Shown: piece by piece, positions 52,699-61,865 of the stretch
How positions within the stretch are numbered: the stretch's first letter is position 1
Layout: the number at the start of each line of letters is the position of its first letter
Assembly (NCBI GenBank): GCA_036741775.1
Contig: DAINRQ010000013.1
Span: 28,606 to 92,605, forward strand
Direction: 5' to 3'
Length of the DNA: 64,000 bases
Origin: JAJKIV01 sp036741775
GTDB taxonomy: Bacteria > Gemmatimonadota > Gemmatimonadetes > Gemmatimonadales > Gemmatimonadaceae
Made by a program: the position numbers and the translations under genes
Notes under the pieces: model-generated
The model's input: only the letters and a program-made list of their open reading frames with translations
What the model was told of the DNA's origin: nothing
Database searches by the model: none

Positions 52699-54054
52699 GT
52701 GCATCTCGAGCAAAGCCACCGCGCGGGCAACATGACCGAGGCGAGTCGGGACGCGGAACTCTATACCCTGCTCGTCGAGAGCGTCTCGGATTACGCGATT
52801 TTCGCGCTCGACCCCGCGGGCCGCGTGCTGAGCTGGAACCGCGGGGCGGAACGACTCAAGGGGTACACCGCCAGCGAGATTGTCGGCCGGTCGCTCACGA
52901 CGTTTTATCCGCCCGAGGCAGTGGCATCCGGCTTCCCCCAGTACGAGCTGACCGTCGCCGGGCGCGAGGGAAGGTTCGAAGACGAAGGGTGGCGGGTACG
53001 CAAGGACGGTTCGCGTTTCTGGGCCAACGTGATCATTACCGCGCTCCGCAATGGCGAAGGAACGCTCGTCGGATTCGCGAAGGTCACTCGCGATCTGACC
53101 GCACGGCGCCAGGCAGAAGAGGCAGCGCGTCGATTGGCCGCCGAGCAAGCCGCGCACGCCGAAGCCGCGAGACGGAGCCAGGAGCTCGCGCAGCTCAACG
53201 AGCAGCTGCAGGAGCAGGCGGTCGAGTTGGAGGCGCAAGCCGAAGAGATGCAGGCGCTCGTGGAGGAGCAGGAAGAAACCAACGAGCAGCTGCAGGAAGC
53301 ACTGGCGAAAGCCGATGTCGCACGCGAGGCAGCGGAGCGCTCGGCACTCGCTGCAACCGAGGCCTATCGCGAGCTCGACCAGTTCGCGTACATCGCCTCC
53401 CACGACCTCAAGGCGCCATTGCGAGGAATCGCCAACCTCGCCCAATGGATCCAGGACGACGTGGGCGACCGTCTCGGTGCCGAGTCCGAAGAGCACATCC
53501 GGCTGCTGCAGGGTCGCGTGCATCGAATGGAAGCGCTCATTGACGGCATCCTCGCCTACTCGCGCGCCGGCCGCGCGCTCGGGAAACCGGAACGAGTGGA
53601 CACCGGGGCACTACTCCGCGACGCGATCGAGCTGGTCGCGGCGCCCGAAGGCGTGACTATCGAGGTCCCGGCCGACGCGCCGACGATCGAGGCGGAGCGG
53701 GTGCCGCTGCAGCAGGTGTTCCTGAACCTCATTGGCAATGCCGTGAAGCACAGCCGTGCCGCGCGCCCGGATGTGTCGGTTCGGGTAGACTGGCGCGACC
53801 GCGGTGACGCCGTCGAGTTCTTGGTGAGAGACAACGGCCCCGGCATCGCGCCGGAGTATCACGACCGCATCTGGGAGATCTTCCAGACGCTCGAAGCACG
53901 CGACAAAGTCGAAGGCACCGGGATTGGACTCTCGCTAGTCAGGAAGATCGTCGAGACGCGGGGCGGCCGCACGTGGGTCGAGTCATCACCGCCCGGCGGC
54001 GCGGTGTTCGGGTTTTCCTGGTCGAAGACTCCACAACAGGATGCGCTGCGATGA
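52699..54054 (+). CDS. PAS-domain sensor histidine kinase
   Basis: A 451-residue soluble kinase. The PAS domain (about 18-135; YAIFALDPAGRVLSWNRGAE, LVGFAKVTRDLTARR) is followed by a long coiled coil (about 135-225, rich in Glu/Gln/Ala). The dimerisation domain has the acceptor His in FAYIASHDLKAPLRGIANLA, and the ATPase domain has NLIGNAVKHSR, DNGPGI and GTGIGLSLVRKI. GTG 52699 is preferred because AGGAG lies seven bases upstream; ATG 52732 is the alternative. The stop overlaps the start of a response regulator (ATGA), and the phytochrome-like DHp type suggests it phosphorylates that regulator. Confidence 0.88.
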   Translation: MHLEQSHRAGNMTEASRDAELYTLLVESVSDYAIFALDPAGRVLSWNRGAERLKGYTASEIVGRSLTTFYPPEAVASGFPQYELTVAGREGRFEDEGWRVRKDGSRFWANVIITALRNGEGTLVGFAKVTRDLTARRQAEEAARRLAAEQAAHAEAARRSQELAQLNEQLQEQAVELEAQAEEMQALVEEQEETNEQLQEALAKADVAREAAERSALAATEAYRELDQFAYIASHDLKAPLRGIANLAQWIQDDVGDRLGAESEEHIRLLQGRVHRMEALIDGILAYSRAGRALGKPERVDTGALLRDAIELVAAPEGVTIEVPADAPTIEAERVPLQQVFLNLIGNAVKHSRAARPDVSVRVDWRDRGDAVEFLVRDNGPGIAPEYHDRIWEIFQTLEARDKVEGTGIGLSLVRKIVETRGGRTWVESSPPGGAVFGFSWSKTPQQDALR

Positions 54055-54467
54055 GCACCGACTTGCTCAACATCCTCCTCGTGGAGGATGATGAAGTAGA
54101 CGTGATGAACGTGAAGCGCGCGTTCCAGAAGCACCACATCATGAACCCGCTCTTCGTGGCTCACAACGGGCTCGAGGCGCTCCAGATGCTGCGGACTGGC
54201 GCGGTGCCCGGGGAACGGCGCATCGTTCTCCTCGATCTCAATATGCCGCGGATGAACGGCATCGAGTTCCTCAGAGCCCTTCGCGCCGATGCGGAGCTGA
54301 AGTCGACCAGCGTCGTGGTGCTGACGACATCCAACAACGACCGCGACAAGATCGAGGCGTACAACCTCAACGTAGCTGGCTACCTGGTGAAGCCGGTCAC
54401 GTTCTCCGAGTTCGCGGAGCTGATGATCACGCTCAACAAGTACTGGTCGCTGGTCGAGATGCCGTGA
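54051..54467 (+). CDS. Single-domain response regulator (Rcp1-like)
   Basis: A 138-residue receiver domain. ILLVEDDEVDVMNVKRAFQK has the acidic pair, LLDLNMPRMNGIEFLRAL holds the phospho-accepting Asp, and VVVLTTSNNDRDKIEAYNLN with GYLVKPVTF supplies Thr and Lys. There is no output domain, so it relays phosphate or binds a target. ATG 54051 overlaps the kinase stop, and its own stop overlaps the GTG of the following hybrid kinase (GTGA). It thus sits between two kinases in a tightly coupled three-gene relay. Confidence 0.92.
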   Translation: MSTDLLNILLVEDDEVDVMNVKRAFQKHHIMNPLFVAHNGLEALQMLRTGAVPGERRIVLLDLNMPRMNGIEFLRALRADAELKSTSVVVLTTSNNDRDKIEAYNLNVAGYLVKPVTFSEFAELMITLNKYWSLVEMP

Positions 54468-56065
54468 ATCCGAACCACACGCTTGCCGATGGATCAGCCA
54501 TGACGGGCGGCGTCAGCGAACCCGGCGAACGCGCTGAAAACGCCACGCTGCGGATTCTCCTGCTCGATGACGACGAGTTCGATCGTCGCGCGGTCCGCCG
54601 GGCGTTGCTGCAATCCGGCGTCGCCGCGACGGTAGAAGAGGCGGCGTCCGCATCCGATCTGCTCGATCGGCTCGACCCGGCGGCGTTCGACTGCGTCCTG
54701 CTCGACTATTATCTCCCCGGCGTCGACTCCATTGCCCTGCTCCGGGACGTGCAGCGCGCCGCCCCGGACATGCCGATGGTGATGTTGACGGGCCGCGGCG
54801 ACGAGGAGGTGGCGGTCGAGCTGATGAAGGCTGGCGCGGCCGACTATCTCCCGAAGGCGTCGCTGACGCCCGAGCGGCTTGCCTCGAGCCTCCGCCATGC
54901 GCTGGAGATATCGCGGACCGCGTCAGCACGTCGCCGCGCCGAACACGAGCTCCGCACGCAGGAGGCGTATTTTCGCACGCTCGCGAACGCGATCCCGCAG
55001 CTGGCGTGGATCGCCGACAGCGAGGGCCGCCGCTCGTGGTACAACGACCGCTGGTACGCGTTCTCGGGGTTGACGTTCGACGACGTACGTGACTTCGGCT
55101 GGCACCGCATCCACCATCCGGACCACCTTGCGCGCGTACGCGACGGGCAGCGCACTGCGTTCCAGCGCGGTGAGGTGTGGGAGGACACGTACCCCCTGCG
55201 ACGACACGACGGCGTGTATCGCTGGTTCCTCGCACGCGCCGTTCCCATTCGGGACGAGAGCGGCGGGATCGTCCGCTGGCTTGGTACCAACACGGACATC
55301 ACCGAGTGGAAGGAGGCCGAAGTCGAGCGCGAGCGGCTGCTCGCACTGGAGCACGCGTCACGCACAAGCGCCGAGCGGGCAACCCGACTGCGCGACGAGA
55401 TCCTCGCCGTCGTCGCGCACGACCTCCGTGACCCCGTGCACGCCATCGCGATGGCCGCATCGAACATGCTCGAGCTGCCGTTGCCGCAGGACCAGCGCGT
55501 CAAGCAGCTCGCGGTGATGCGACGCGCGGCGCGGCGTATGGACCGCCTGATCGGCGACCTGCTCGACGTGAGTCGTATGGATTCGGGGAACTTCGCGATC
55601 AAGCCAGCAGCAGTCGAGATTCCGTCGTTGCTCGACGAGGCGGTGGATGCTTTCGAGCTGCAGGCGGCTCCTGGCAGCGTGGCGCTCGCTGCCGAGTGTT
55701 CACCCGACCTTCCGTCCGTGGCAGGCGATCGAGACCGGCTCGCCCAGGTGCTGTCGAACCTGCTCAGCAACGCGATCAAGTTCACGCCCGCCGGCGGGCG
55801 CGTTCGACTTCGCGCGGCTCACCGCGACGACATGGTGCAGGTGTCGGTCGAGGACTCTGGCGCCGGAATCCCGGCCGACAAGCTGCCGTACGTCTTCGAC
55901 CGGTTCTGGCAGGCGGAGCACGCAGCGCGGTCGGGGGCCGGGCTCGGGCTCGCGATCGCGAAGGGAATCGTCGACGCACACGGCGGCACCATCTGGGCGG
56001 AGAGCACGGTGGGGCGTGGGACGACGGTTCACTTCACCATCCCGACCATGTCGGGCCGAGGGTAG
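54464..56065 (+). CDS. Hybrid kinase: receiver-PAS-histidine kinase
   Basis: A 533-residue protein. The N-terminal receiver (about 24-145) has LRILLLDDDEFDRRAVRRAL, the acceptor Asp in CVLLDYYLPGVDSI and YLPKASL. A PAS domain (about 165-285, LAWIADSEGRRSWYNDRWYA ... LGTNTDITEWKEAE) leads to the dimerisation domain (His in LAVVAHDLRDPVHAIAMAAS) and the ATPase domain (NLLSNAIKFTP, DSGAGIP, GAGLGLAIAKGI). The receiver-first order suits an intermediate in a phosphorelay. GTG 54464 overlaps the response-regulator stop. No membrane segment is present. Confidence 0.88.
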   Translation: MNPNHTLADGSAMTGGVSEPGERAENATLRILLLDDDEFDRRAVRRALLQSGVAATVEEAASASDLLDRLDPAAFDCVLLDYYLPGVDSIALLRDVQRAAPDMPMVMLTGRGDEEVAVELMKAGAADYLPKASLTPERLASSLRHALEISRTASARRRAEHELRTQEAYFRTLANAIPQLAWIADSEGRRSWYNDRWYAFSGLTFDDVRDFGWHRIHHPDHLARVRDGQRTAFQRGEVWEDTYPLRRHDGVYRWFLARAVPIRDESGGIVRWLGTNTDITEWKEAEVERERLLALEHASRTSAERATRLRDEILAVVAHDLRDPVHAIAMAASNMLELPLPQDQRVKQLAVMRRAARRMDRLIGDLLDVSRMDSGNFAIKPAAVEIPSLLDEAVDAFELQAAPGSVALAAECSPDLPSVAGDRDRLAQVLSNLLSNAIKFTPAGGRVRLRAAHRDDMVQVSVEDSGAGIPADKLPYVFDRFWQAEHAARSGAGLGLAIAKGIVDAHGGTIWAESTVGRGTTVHFTIPTMSGRG

Positions 56066-56145
56066 CGGCGCCTCCGGGAGGCGCGCTACGTTCCGCGCTC
56101 CCGAGCCTGCCGAGGCGACACCTGCCTACTGTTCTGAAGCTCGAC

Positions 56146-57354
56146 ATGATCCAGACCGTGGCACTCGCCGCGGTCGTTCTCTTCGTCGGGTATGGCATCC
56201 GGCGTCGAGTGGCGGTGCTCGATCGCTTCAACATCCCTGCTCCGGTCGTGGGCGGATTCCTGTTCGCCGCGGCTGCACTCGCGTTGCGGCAGACCGGTGT
56301 GCTCGCGTTCGAGCTCGACACGACGCTGCAAGCGCCACTCATGGTCGCGTTCTTCACGAGCATCGGGCTCGGCGCGAGCCTGGGGCTACTTCGCGTGGGT
56401 GGTCCGCAGGTGCTGCTGTTTTGGGGAATCGCGAGTGTACTGGCGGCCCTCCAGAACGGCATTGGCGTCGCGCTCGCGAAGCTGATGGGGGTGGACCCGC
56501 TCCTCGGCCTGATCACCGGCTCGATCACCATGACCGGCGGCCACGGCACCGGCGCCGCGTTCGGCAGGCTGATCGAGGATCAGTATGCATTTCCAGGAGC
56601 GCTCACGCTGGCGCTGGCCGCTGCCACGTTCGGCCTCGTGAGCGGGGGCCTCATCGGTGGCCCGGTGGGCACACGTCTCATCCAGCGGTATCGTCTCGAG
56701 CCGAAGCCGGTCGCGACGCCGGCGGCGCCACCGCCAGGCCTGGAGCGCGCCTCGCTCGATGAAGAGATCGACGTCGTGCCGACGGGGGAGGCGCCGACGT
56801 CGTATACGCTGCTCAAGGTCCTGACCGTCATCCTCGTGGCGATGTGGGCGGGCGGGCTGCTCAGCGCCTGGCTCGGGCAGTACGTCACGCTGCCGGGCTA
56901 CATCGGCGCGATGCTGTGCGCCGCCGTGCTGCGCAACCTCGCGGATGCCACGAAGCTCGTTCGCATCGAGGCCCGCACGGTGGATGATCTCGGGACGATC
57001 GCGCTGTCGCTCTTCCTCGCGATGGCGCTCATGTCGCTCCGGCTGTGGGAGCTGCTCGACCTGGCACTGCCGATGCTCGCGATTCTCACCGTACAGGTGA
57101 CCGTGATGGCGGCGTTCGCGTATTTCGTCACCTTCCGGCTCATGGGCCGAGATTACGATGCCGCCGTCATGGCGGGCGGCCACTGCGGCTTCGGACTCGG
57201 CGCGACCCCGAACGCGGTCGCGAACATGACCTCGCTCGTGGAGCGGTTCGGGGCGGCGCCGCGGGCGTTCCTCGTGTTGCCGATGGTTGGCGCGTTCTTC
57301 ATCGATTTCACGAACGCGCTGATCATCACGGCGTACCTCAACGTCGTGCGCTGA
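56146..57354 (+). CDS. gltS: Sodium/glutamate symporter (GltS family)
   Basis: A membrane transporter of about 402 residues with ten or so hydrophobic helices. Family hallmarks are IPAPVVGGFLFAAAALAL, TSIGLGASLGLL, the first re-entrant loop LLGLITGSITMTGGHGTGAA, and the second in MAGGHCGFGLGATPNAVANM. These glycine-rich loops form the Na+/glutamate site. Homologues begin a few residues before this ATG (LKLDMIQT); an upstream non-ATG start is possible, so 56146 is a minimum. It is followed by a strong convergent hairpin (57366-57401). Confidence 0.9.
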   Translation: MIQTVALAAVVLFVGYGIRRRVAVLDRFNIPAPVVGGFLFAAAALALRQTGVLAFELDTTLQAPLMVAFFTSIGLGASLGLLRVGGPQVLLFWGIASVLAALQNGIGVALAKLMGVDPLLGLITGSITMTGGHGTGAAFGRLIEDQYAFPGALTLALAAATFGLVSGGLIGGPVGTRLIQRYRLEPKPVATPAAPPPGLERASLDEEIDVVPTGEAPTSYTLLKVLTVILVAMWAGGLLSAWLGQYVTLPGYIGAMLCAAVLRNLADATKLVRIEARTVDDLGTIALSLFLAMALMSLRLWELLDLALPMLAILTVQVTVMAAFAYFVTFRLMGRDYDAAVMAGGHCGFGLGATPNAVANMTSLVERFGAAPRAFLVLPMVGAFFIDFTNALIITAYLNVVR

Positions 57355-57365
57355 GCCGTATTCTG

Positions 57366-57401
57366 AACGGACCCCTGGTCGAGGTGCGCCAGGGGTCCGT
57401 T
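57366..57401. terminator. Perfect 13-bp bidirectional terminator-like hairpin
   Basis: AACGGACCCCTGG (57366-57378) and CCAGGGGTCCGTT (57389-57401) enclose a 10-base loop. It lies between the convergent gltS and M16 protease genes, 12 and 11 bp from their stops, and should terminate both. No long T-run is present, as is common in high-GC genomes. Confidence 0.65.
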
Positions 57402-57411
57402 GGATGGTCGG

Positions 57412-60225
57412 TCACGGGACCACGTTCGGGCCTTTCGGTGGGTGATTCTTGAAATCGCCCGCCTTCACGATCGTGATCTTCGACTGGTCGATGTACTTTC
57501 GCATCGCCGAGTTGACGTCGTTAGGCGTGAGGTCGGCGACCCATTGCTCGAACTGCGTGTTGTACGCCATCGTGCGGCCCGTGACGGCCTGCTGCGAGAA
57601 CAGGCTCACGAGGAAGCCGTCGGACGATCGGTTCTGCAACTGCTGCTGCAACCAGCCCTGCTTCGCCTTCTCCAGCTCTTCGGCGGTGAAGCCGTCCTTG
57701 AGCACGCGATCCAGCTCCTCACGGAACGCCGTTTCCAGACGGCTCACGTTCTCGGGGTTGTAGATCGCGTTCGCGGTGAACGTGCCGACGCTGTCGAGCG
57801 ATTGGGCACCGAGCCCCGACCCGACGCCGTAGCTCAAGCCGTCCTTCTGGCGGATGCGCGTGGCGAGCCGCGAGTTCAGGAAGCCGCCGCCCAGCATGTA
57901 GTTGCCGAGCGTGAGGGCGGCGAAGTCCTTGCTGTCGTCGCGGACTTTCAGGTTCATCCCCGCGACGAACAGCGCGTTCGGCTTGTCGGGCGTCTCGAGC
58001 TTTTCATTCGTGGCCGGTGCGTCGTGGTACTTGCGCACGAGGCGGGCAAACGGCTTCGGGCTCCGCCACGAGCCGAACAGCTCACGCGTGACGGCGAGCA
58101 CCGAATCGCGCGGGAAGTCGCCCGCGACGGCGACGTCGCCGTGTGATGCGCCGACGAGGTCGGTGTAGACCTTCTTCACGTCCTCGACGGTGAGCGCCTG
58201 CATGTCGGCGATCTGCTCCTCGATCGTCTGAACGTAGAGTGGGTGACCCTTCGGGTACGGCGAGAGCGCACGCTGGTACGCGGTGAATGCCTGCGAGCCG
58301 GGATCGGACTTCTGCTGATCGAGGCCCGCGAGCTGCTGGCGCTGCAGGATCTCGAACTCCTTCGGGTCGAACGCCGGCTCTTTCATCACTTCGGCGACGA
58401 GGCGCAGCGTGGGGATGAGGTTCGCGCGCGTGGTGGTGATTCGCGCGCTGAGGTTGTTCCCGGCACCGGTGAAGAACACCTGCGCCTTGAGCCGGCTGAA
58501 CTCGTCGCGGATCTGCTGGCGGGTCTTCGTCTTCGTCCCCTTGTCGAGCATGGCGTTCATGAGCCGGGCGGCCGTGATCGTAGCGCCGCCGAGCGTGGCC
58601 TCGGTCCCGAAGCGCAGCGAGACGAGCGCCGTCACGGCGTCGCCGCGGTTCTCCTTGGAGAGCAGCGCGACTTTCATCCCGTTAGGCAGCGCCGTCCGCA
58701 TGAGGCGCGACTCGACGTTGGACGGCGACGGGTCGAACACCTCGCCGGCCACCATCGCCGGGTTCCCCTTGTAGTCCTTGACGAGCGCCGTCAACTCGGC
58801 GTCCGTCAACGTCGCGACCGTAGAGCGATCGGGACTCTCGGTCGGGATGAAGCTGCCGACCGTGCGATTCGCGGGCTTGAGGTATGCGGCGGCGACGCGC
58901 TGCAGGTCGGCGGGCGTCACCTTGTCGATGCGGTCACGGTGAATGAACATGAGACGCCAGTCACCAGCCGATGCCCACTCGGAGATCTGGAGCGCGATCA
59001 GCTGCGAGTTCGTGTAGGCGAGCTCGATGTTGCGCAGCAGGTCGTTCTTTGCGCGGGTCACCTCCTCGGTCGTCGGTGGGCTCGTCGCCGCGGCCTCGAT
59101 GGTCTGGATCAGCGTCGTCCTCGCGTCGTCGAGCGCCTGATCCTTCCTGAGCGTCGCCTGGGCGATGATCAACCCCGGTTCGCGGAACTGTCCGGCGAAC
59201 GCCCCGGCGAACGACGCCTTTTTCGCCTCGACGAGCGCCTTGTAGAGCCGTCCCGTGGGGTTGGTGCCGAGCGCGTGGGCGAGCACGGCGACGGCGGGGA
59301 AGTCGGGGTGCGACACGGCCGGCACGTGGTACGCCGCCATCACCATCTGCACATCGCCAACGCGCCGGAGCGTCACCTCGCGCTCACCGTCCTGGACCGG
59401 CTCGCTCGTGTACGTCGGGAAGATCATGTTGCCGCGGTCAAGCGATCGCACCGGCTTGGGGATCGCGCCGAACTTGTCGGCAATGATCTTGAGCGTCTTC
59501 GGTTCGTCGAACTTCCCTGCGACGACGAGGATGGCGTTGTCGGGCTGATAGTACTTGCGGTAGAACGCCTGCAGCCGCTCGATCGGCACGTTCTCGATGT
59601 CGCTGCGCGCACCGATGGTGCTCTTTCCATAGTTGTGCCACAGGAAAGCAGTGCTCATCACGCGCTGGTTGAGCACGTTGCCGGGAAAATTCTCCCCAGA
59701 CTCGAACTCGTTGCGAACGACGGAGAATTCGCTCTCGAGGTCCTTCTTCGCGATGAAGCTGTTCACCATGCGGTCCGCCTCGAGGTCGAGCGCCCACTCG
59801 ATGTTCTCCTCGGTCGCGGGCACCGTCTCGAAGTAGTTCGTCCGATCATACCACGTGGTCCCGTTAGGCCTGGAGCCGTGTTCGGTAAGCTCCTGCGGGA
59901 TGTTCGGGTGCTTCGGCGTCCCCTTGAAGACGAGATGCTCGAGCAGATGCGCCATCCCGGTCTCGCCGTAACTCTCGTGACGCGAGCCCACGAGGTACGT
60001 GATGTTGATCGTCGCCGTCGGCTTGCTCGCGTCGGGGAAGAGGAGCACGCGCAAGCCGTTGTCGAGGTTGTACTCGGTGATCCCCTCGACGGTCGCGCCC
60101 TTCTGGACGCCGGCAGGCAGCTGCGCCGATGCGATGGCCGCGGTGAAGGTGAGTGGGAGGGAGAGGGCGAGCATGCGTCGCGTGTGCTGCCGGGCGCGGC
60201 GCGGGGGCGAGGAGGGTGGCTGCAT
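57412..60225 (-). CDS. Exported M16 zinc protease with two peptidase domains
   Basis: A 937-residue pitrilysin/insulinase-family peptidase. After a leader peptide (about 1-34, LALSLPLTFTAAIASA) the first M16 domain has the inverted zinc motif HLLEH at 93-97 (GMAHLLEHLVFKGT) and the downstream Glu in RNEFESGEN near 173-177. The second M16 domain (about 500-937) lacks HxxEH and serves as the inactive half of the chamber. It has the RLMNAMLDKGTKTKTRQQIR and LSYGVGSGLGAQSLDSVGTF segments. Predicted to degrade peptides in the periplasm. ATG 60225 has GAGG five bases upstream. Confidence 0.92.
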   Translation of the reverse strand: MQPPSSPPRRARQHTRRMLALSLPLTFTAAIASAQLPAGVQKGATVEGITEYNLDNGLRVLLFPDASKPTATINITYLVGSRHESYGETGMAHLLEHLVFKGTPKHPNIPQELTEHGSRPNGTTWYDRTNYFETVPATEENIEWALDLEADRMVNSFIAKKDLESEFSVVRNEFESGENFPGNVLNQRVMSTAFLWHNYGKSTIGARSDIENVPIERLQAFYRKYYQPDNAILVVAGKFDEPKTLKIIADKFGAIPKPVRSLDRGNMIFPTYTSEPVQDGEREVTLRRVGDVQMVMAAYHVPAVSHPDFPAVAVLAHALGTNPTGRLYKALVEAKKASFAGAFAGQFREPGLIIAQATLRKDQALDDARTTLIQTIEAAATSPPTTEEVTRAKNDLLRNIELAYTNSQLIALQISEWASAGDWRLMFIHRDRIDKVTPADLQRVAAAYLKPANRTVGSFIPTESPDRSTVATLTDAELTALVKDYKGNPAMVAGEVFDPSPSNVESRLMRTALPNGMKVALLSKENRGDAVTALVSLRFGTEATLGGATITAARLMNAMLDKGTKTKTRQQIRDEFSRLKAQVFFTGAGNNLSARITTTRANLIPTLRLVAEVMKEPAFDPKEFEILQRQQLAGLDQQKSDPGSQAFTAYQRALSPYPKGHPLYVQTIEEQIADMQALTVEDVKKVYTDLVGASHGDVAVAGDFPRDSVLAVTRELFGSWRSPKPFARLVRKYHDAPATNEKLETPDKPNALFVAGMNLKVRDDSKDFAALTLGNYMLGGGFLNSRLATRIRQKDGLSYGVGSGLGAQSLDSVGTFTANAIYNPENVSRLETAFREELDRVLKDGFTAEELEKAKQGWLQQQLQNRSSDGFLVSLFSQQAVTGRTMAYNTQFEQWVADLTPNDVNSAMRKYIDQSKITIVKAGDFKNHPPKGPNVVP

Positions 60226-60376
60226 GTGCGCCTCGATGGTCAGAGGAAGCGGGTCCCGGGGACGGGAATCGCGCCAAAGAGCATAGGATGGACACGTAGC
60301 GGCCGCTATGGCGTTGCCTGGGGCACGGGACGAACCGGCCGCGGAAGCCGGTGCGTGCCTTGCACCTTCGGGGCGC

Positions 60377-61162
60377 ATGACTGGGGTGTACCGTATCGGG
60401 CGTGCCGCGTGGGCCCTGCCGAAGGCGCACCTCGCCGAGTTTCCGGCGGAGGGCACCCACCTGCAGCGGTACGCCGCGCGGTTCTCCGCCGTGGAGATCA
60501 ACTCCAGCTTCTACCGGCCGCATCGGCCGGCGACGTACGCGCGATGGGCGGCGAGCGTGCCGGCCGATTTCCGGTTCTCTGTGAAGGTGCCGAAGACGAT
60601 CACCCACCAGCACCGGCTCACGGGGGTCGATTCGTTGCTCGATGCCTTTCTCCGCGAGGTAACCGAGCTCGGTGAAAAGCTCGGGTGCCTGCTCGTGCAG
60701 CTTCCGCCGAGTCTCGAGTGGGTCGAGCCGACGTCGGACGCGTTTCTGTCATCGCTCCGGGCCCGATTCGGCCGTCCCGTTGTCATCGAGCCGCGCCATC
60801 CGACCTGGTTCACGGATGAGGTGACCGAGCGTCTCTGCGCACACCAAGTAGGTCGTGTGGCGGCCGACCCGGTGCGTATACCCGAGGCTGCGGAGCCGGC
60901 GGGCTGGCTGGAGATCGTTTACTACCGGCTCCATGGCTCGCCGCGGATCTACTACTCGAACTACGACGAAGCGTACCTCGACCGGCTCGCCGAGCGCCTG
61001 CGCGCCGAGGCCACTCGAGCGCGCGAGGTCTGGTGCGTCTTCGACAACACCGCCCGCGACCACGCGACGCCGAATGCACTCGGCTTGATCGACCGCCTCC
61101 TTGGGGGTCAGACTCCTAACTCATCGTTGGAACGCAGCGCGCAAGCGTTCGGTCGCGCATAG
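60377..61162 (+). CDS. DUF72-family protein
   Basis: A 261-residue DUF72 protein with a TIM-barrel-like fold. RYAARFSAVEINSSFYRPHR, then ATYARWAASVPADFRFSVKV, PKTITHQHRL and LGCLLVQLPPSLEW are signature stretches, with YYRLHGSPRIYYSNY and VWCVFDNTARDHATPNALGL near the C-terminus. Function unknown; links to nucleic-acid repair have been proposed for the family. The natural C-terminus would be around LLGG; the last 20 residues (TPNSSLERSAQAFGRA) are encoded by a repeat-C copy that begins at 61103, so the tail seems acquired. Confidence 0.9.
   Translation: MTGVYRIGRAAWALPKAHLAEFPAEGTHLQRYAARFSAVEINSSFYRPHRPATYARWAASVPADFRFSVKVPKTITHQHRLTGVDSLLDAFLREVTELGEKLGCLLVQLPPSLEWVEPTSDAFLSSLRARFGRPVVIEPRHPTWFTDEVTERLCAHQVGRVAADPVRIPEAAEPAGWLEIVYYRLHGSPRIYYSNYDEAYLDRLAERLRAEATRAREVWCVFDNTARDHATPNALGLIDRLLGGQTPNSSLERSAQAFGRA
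61103..61140 (+). repeat. Repeat C copy at the end of the DUF72 gene
   Basis: GGGGGTCAGACTCCTAACTC followed by ATCGTTGGAACGCAGCGCGC. It closely matches the copy at 18829 (minus strand). It supplies the last codons of the DUF72 gene. Confidence 0.6.
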
Positions 61163-61277
61163 CGGCACCTGCGTGGCGGTCCAGGCGCGACGCATTGCGG
61201 CGAGTACCGAGCCCAACCGATTGGTACTACACCACATCGGATCACATCGCGCACTCCCGTCCGGAGTAGCGCTCGGT

Positions 61278-61283
61278 TATACT
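61278..61283 (+). promoter_or_regulatory. Candidate -10 element for the lipoprotein gene
   Basis: TATACT lies 49 bases before the TTG start of the lipoprotein gene (61332). No clear -35 is visible at the expected spacing, so the assignment is tentative. Confidence 0.3.
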
Positions 61284-61331
61284 CCGCGCCCCTAATCAAA
61301 TGTTTGTCACGACCCTACCCGGAGGAAGCAG

Positions 61332-61832
61332 TTGAAACGGACAAGACTGATCGGACTTGCAGGTGTTCTGGGGTTCGCCGCCGCGTGTGATCCGGTGACG
61401 AGCGCGCCGACCGCGCCCGCCACGGCCGTACCAGCGGCCTCGTTCGCGAAGATCGGTGCGAGTTGCGCCGTCGATGTGGGCCCGACCGAGTATCCGCTCA
61501 TTGCGCTTCACGAGCTCGAGCGATGGCTTGGAGACGCGATCGCTGCGACCGGCTCGAGCGTGAACTGCGGTGAGGTGCGGTCACTCGACGCGAAGATGGA
61601 AGCCCTAGCGAAAGCGCTCGATCGGACGCCACCCAACTTCGACGCGGGCTGCGGCGTGTCGGGCGCGGTGGCGAATCAGGTCGCTGCGCTCGTCGAGGCC
61701 GGGCGGCTCGAGACACCGACGTTCCCGCCGCCGTTCCCTGGCGGTCCCACGGACGTCCTCTCGGCGGCGCGCGAGCTGAACGCGCGCTGGTGTGCGGCTG
61801 CACGCGGCGAGCTCGTAGGCCCGCGCTCCTAG
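61332..61832 (+). CDS. Small lipoprotein of unknown function
   Basis: A 166-residue predicted lipoprotein. Residues 1-19 form the leader with lipobox FAAAC (Cys 19). A Pro/Ala/Thr linker follows, then a helical domain with four further cysteines (ASCAVDVG, SVNCGEVR, DAGCGVSG, RWCAAARG), probably two disulfides. No family is recognised. The start is TTG 61332, strongly supported by GGAGG six bases upstream; there is no competing ATG. It is followed by the enolase-superfamily gene 33 bp later. Confidence 0.7.
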   Translation: MKRTRLIGLAGVLGFAAACDPVTSAPTAPATAVPAASFAKIGASCAVDVGPTEYPLIALHELERWLGDAIAATGSSVNCGEVRSLDAKMEALAKALDRTPPNFDAGCGVSGAVANQVAALVEAGRLETPTFPPPFPGGPTDVLSAARELNARWCAAARGELVGPRS

Positions 61833-61865
61833 CGCCTCCGCGCCGCGCAGGCATCTTCGCGCGCG

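Noticed and set aside
58243..60675. An 810-codon open frame on the plus strand across the M16 protease
   Set aside because: It mirrors a well-supported protease with HLLEH and a leader peptide. The product is Arg/Glu/Asp-rich without motifs, typical of antisense frames in high-GC DNA.
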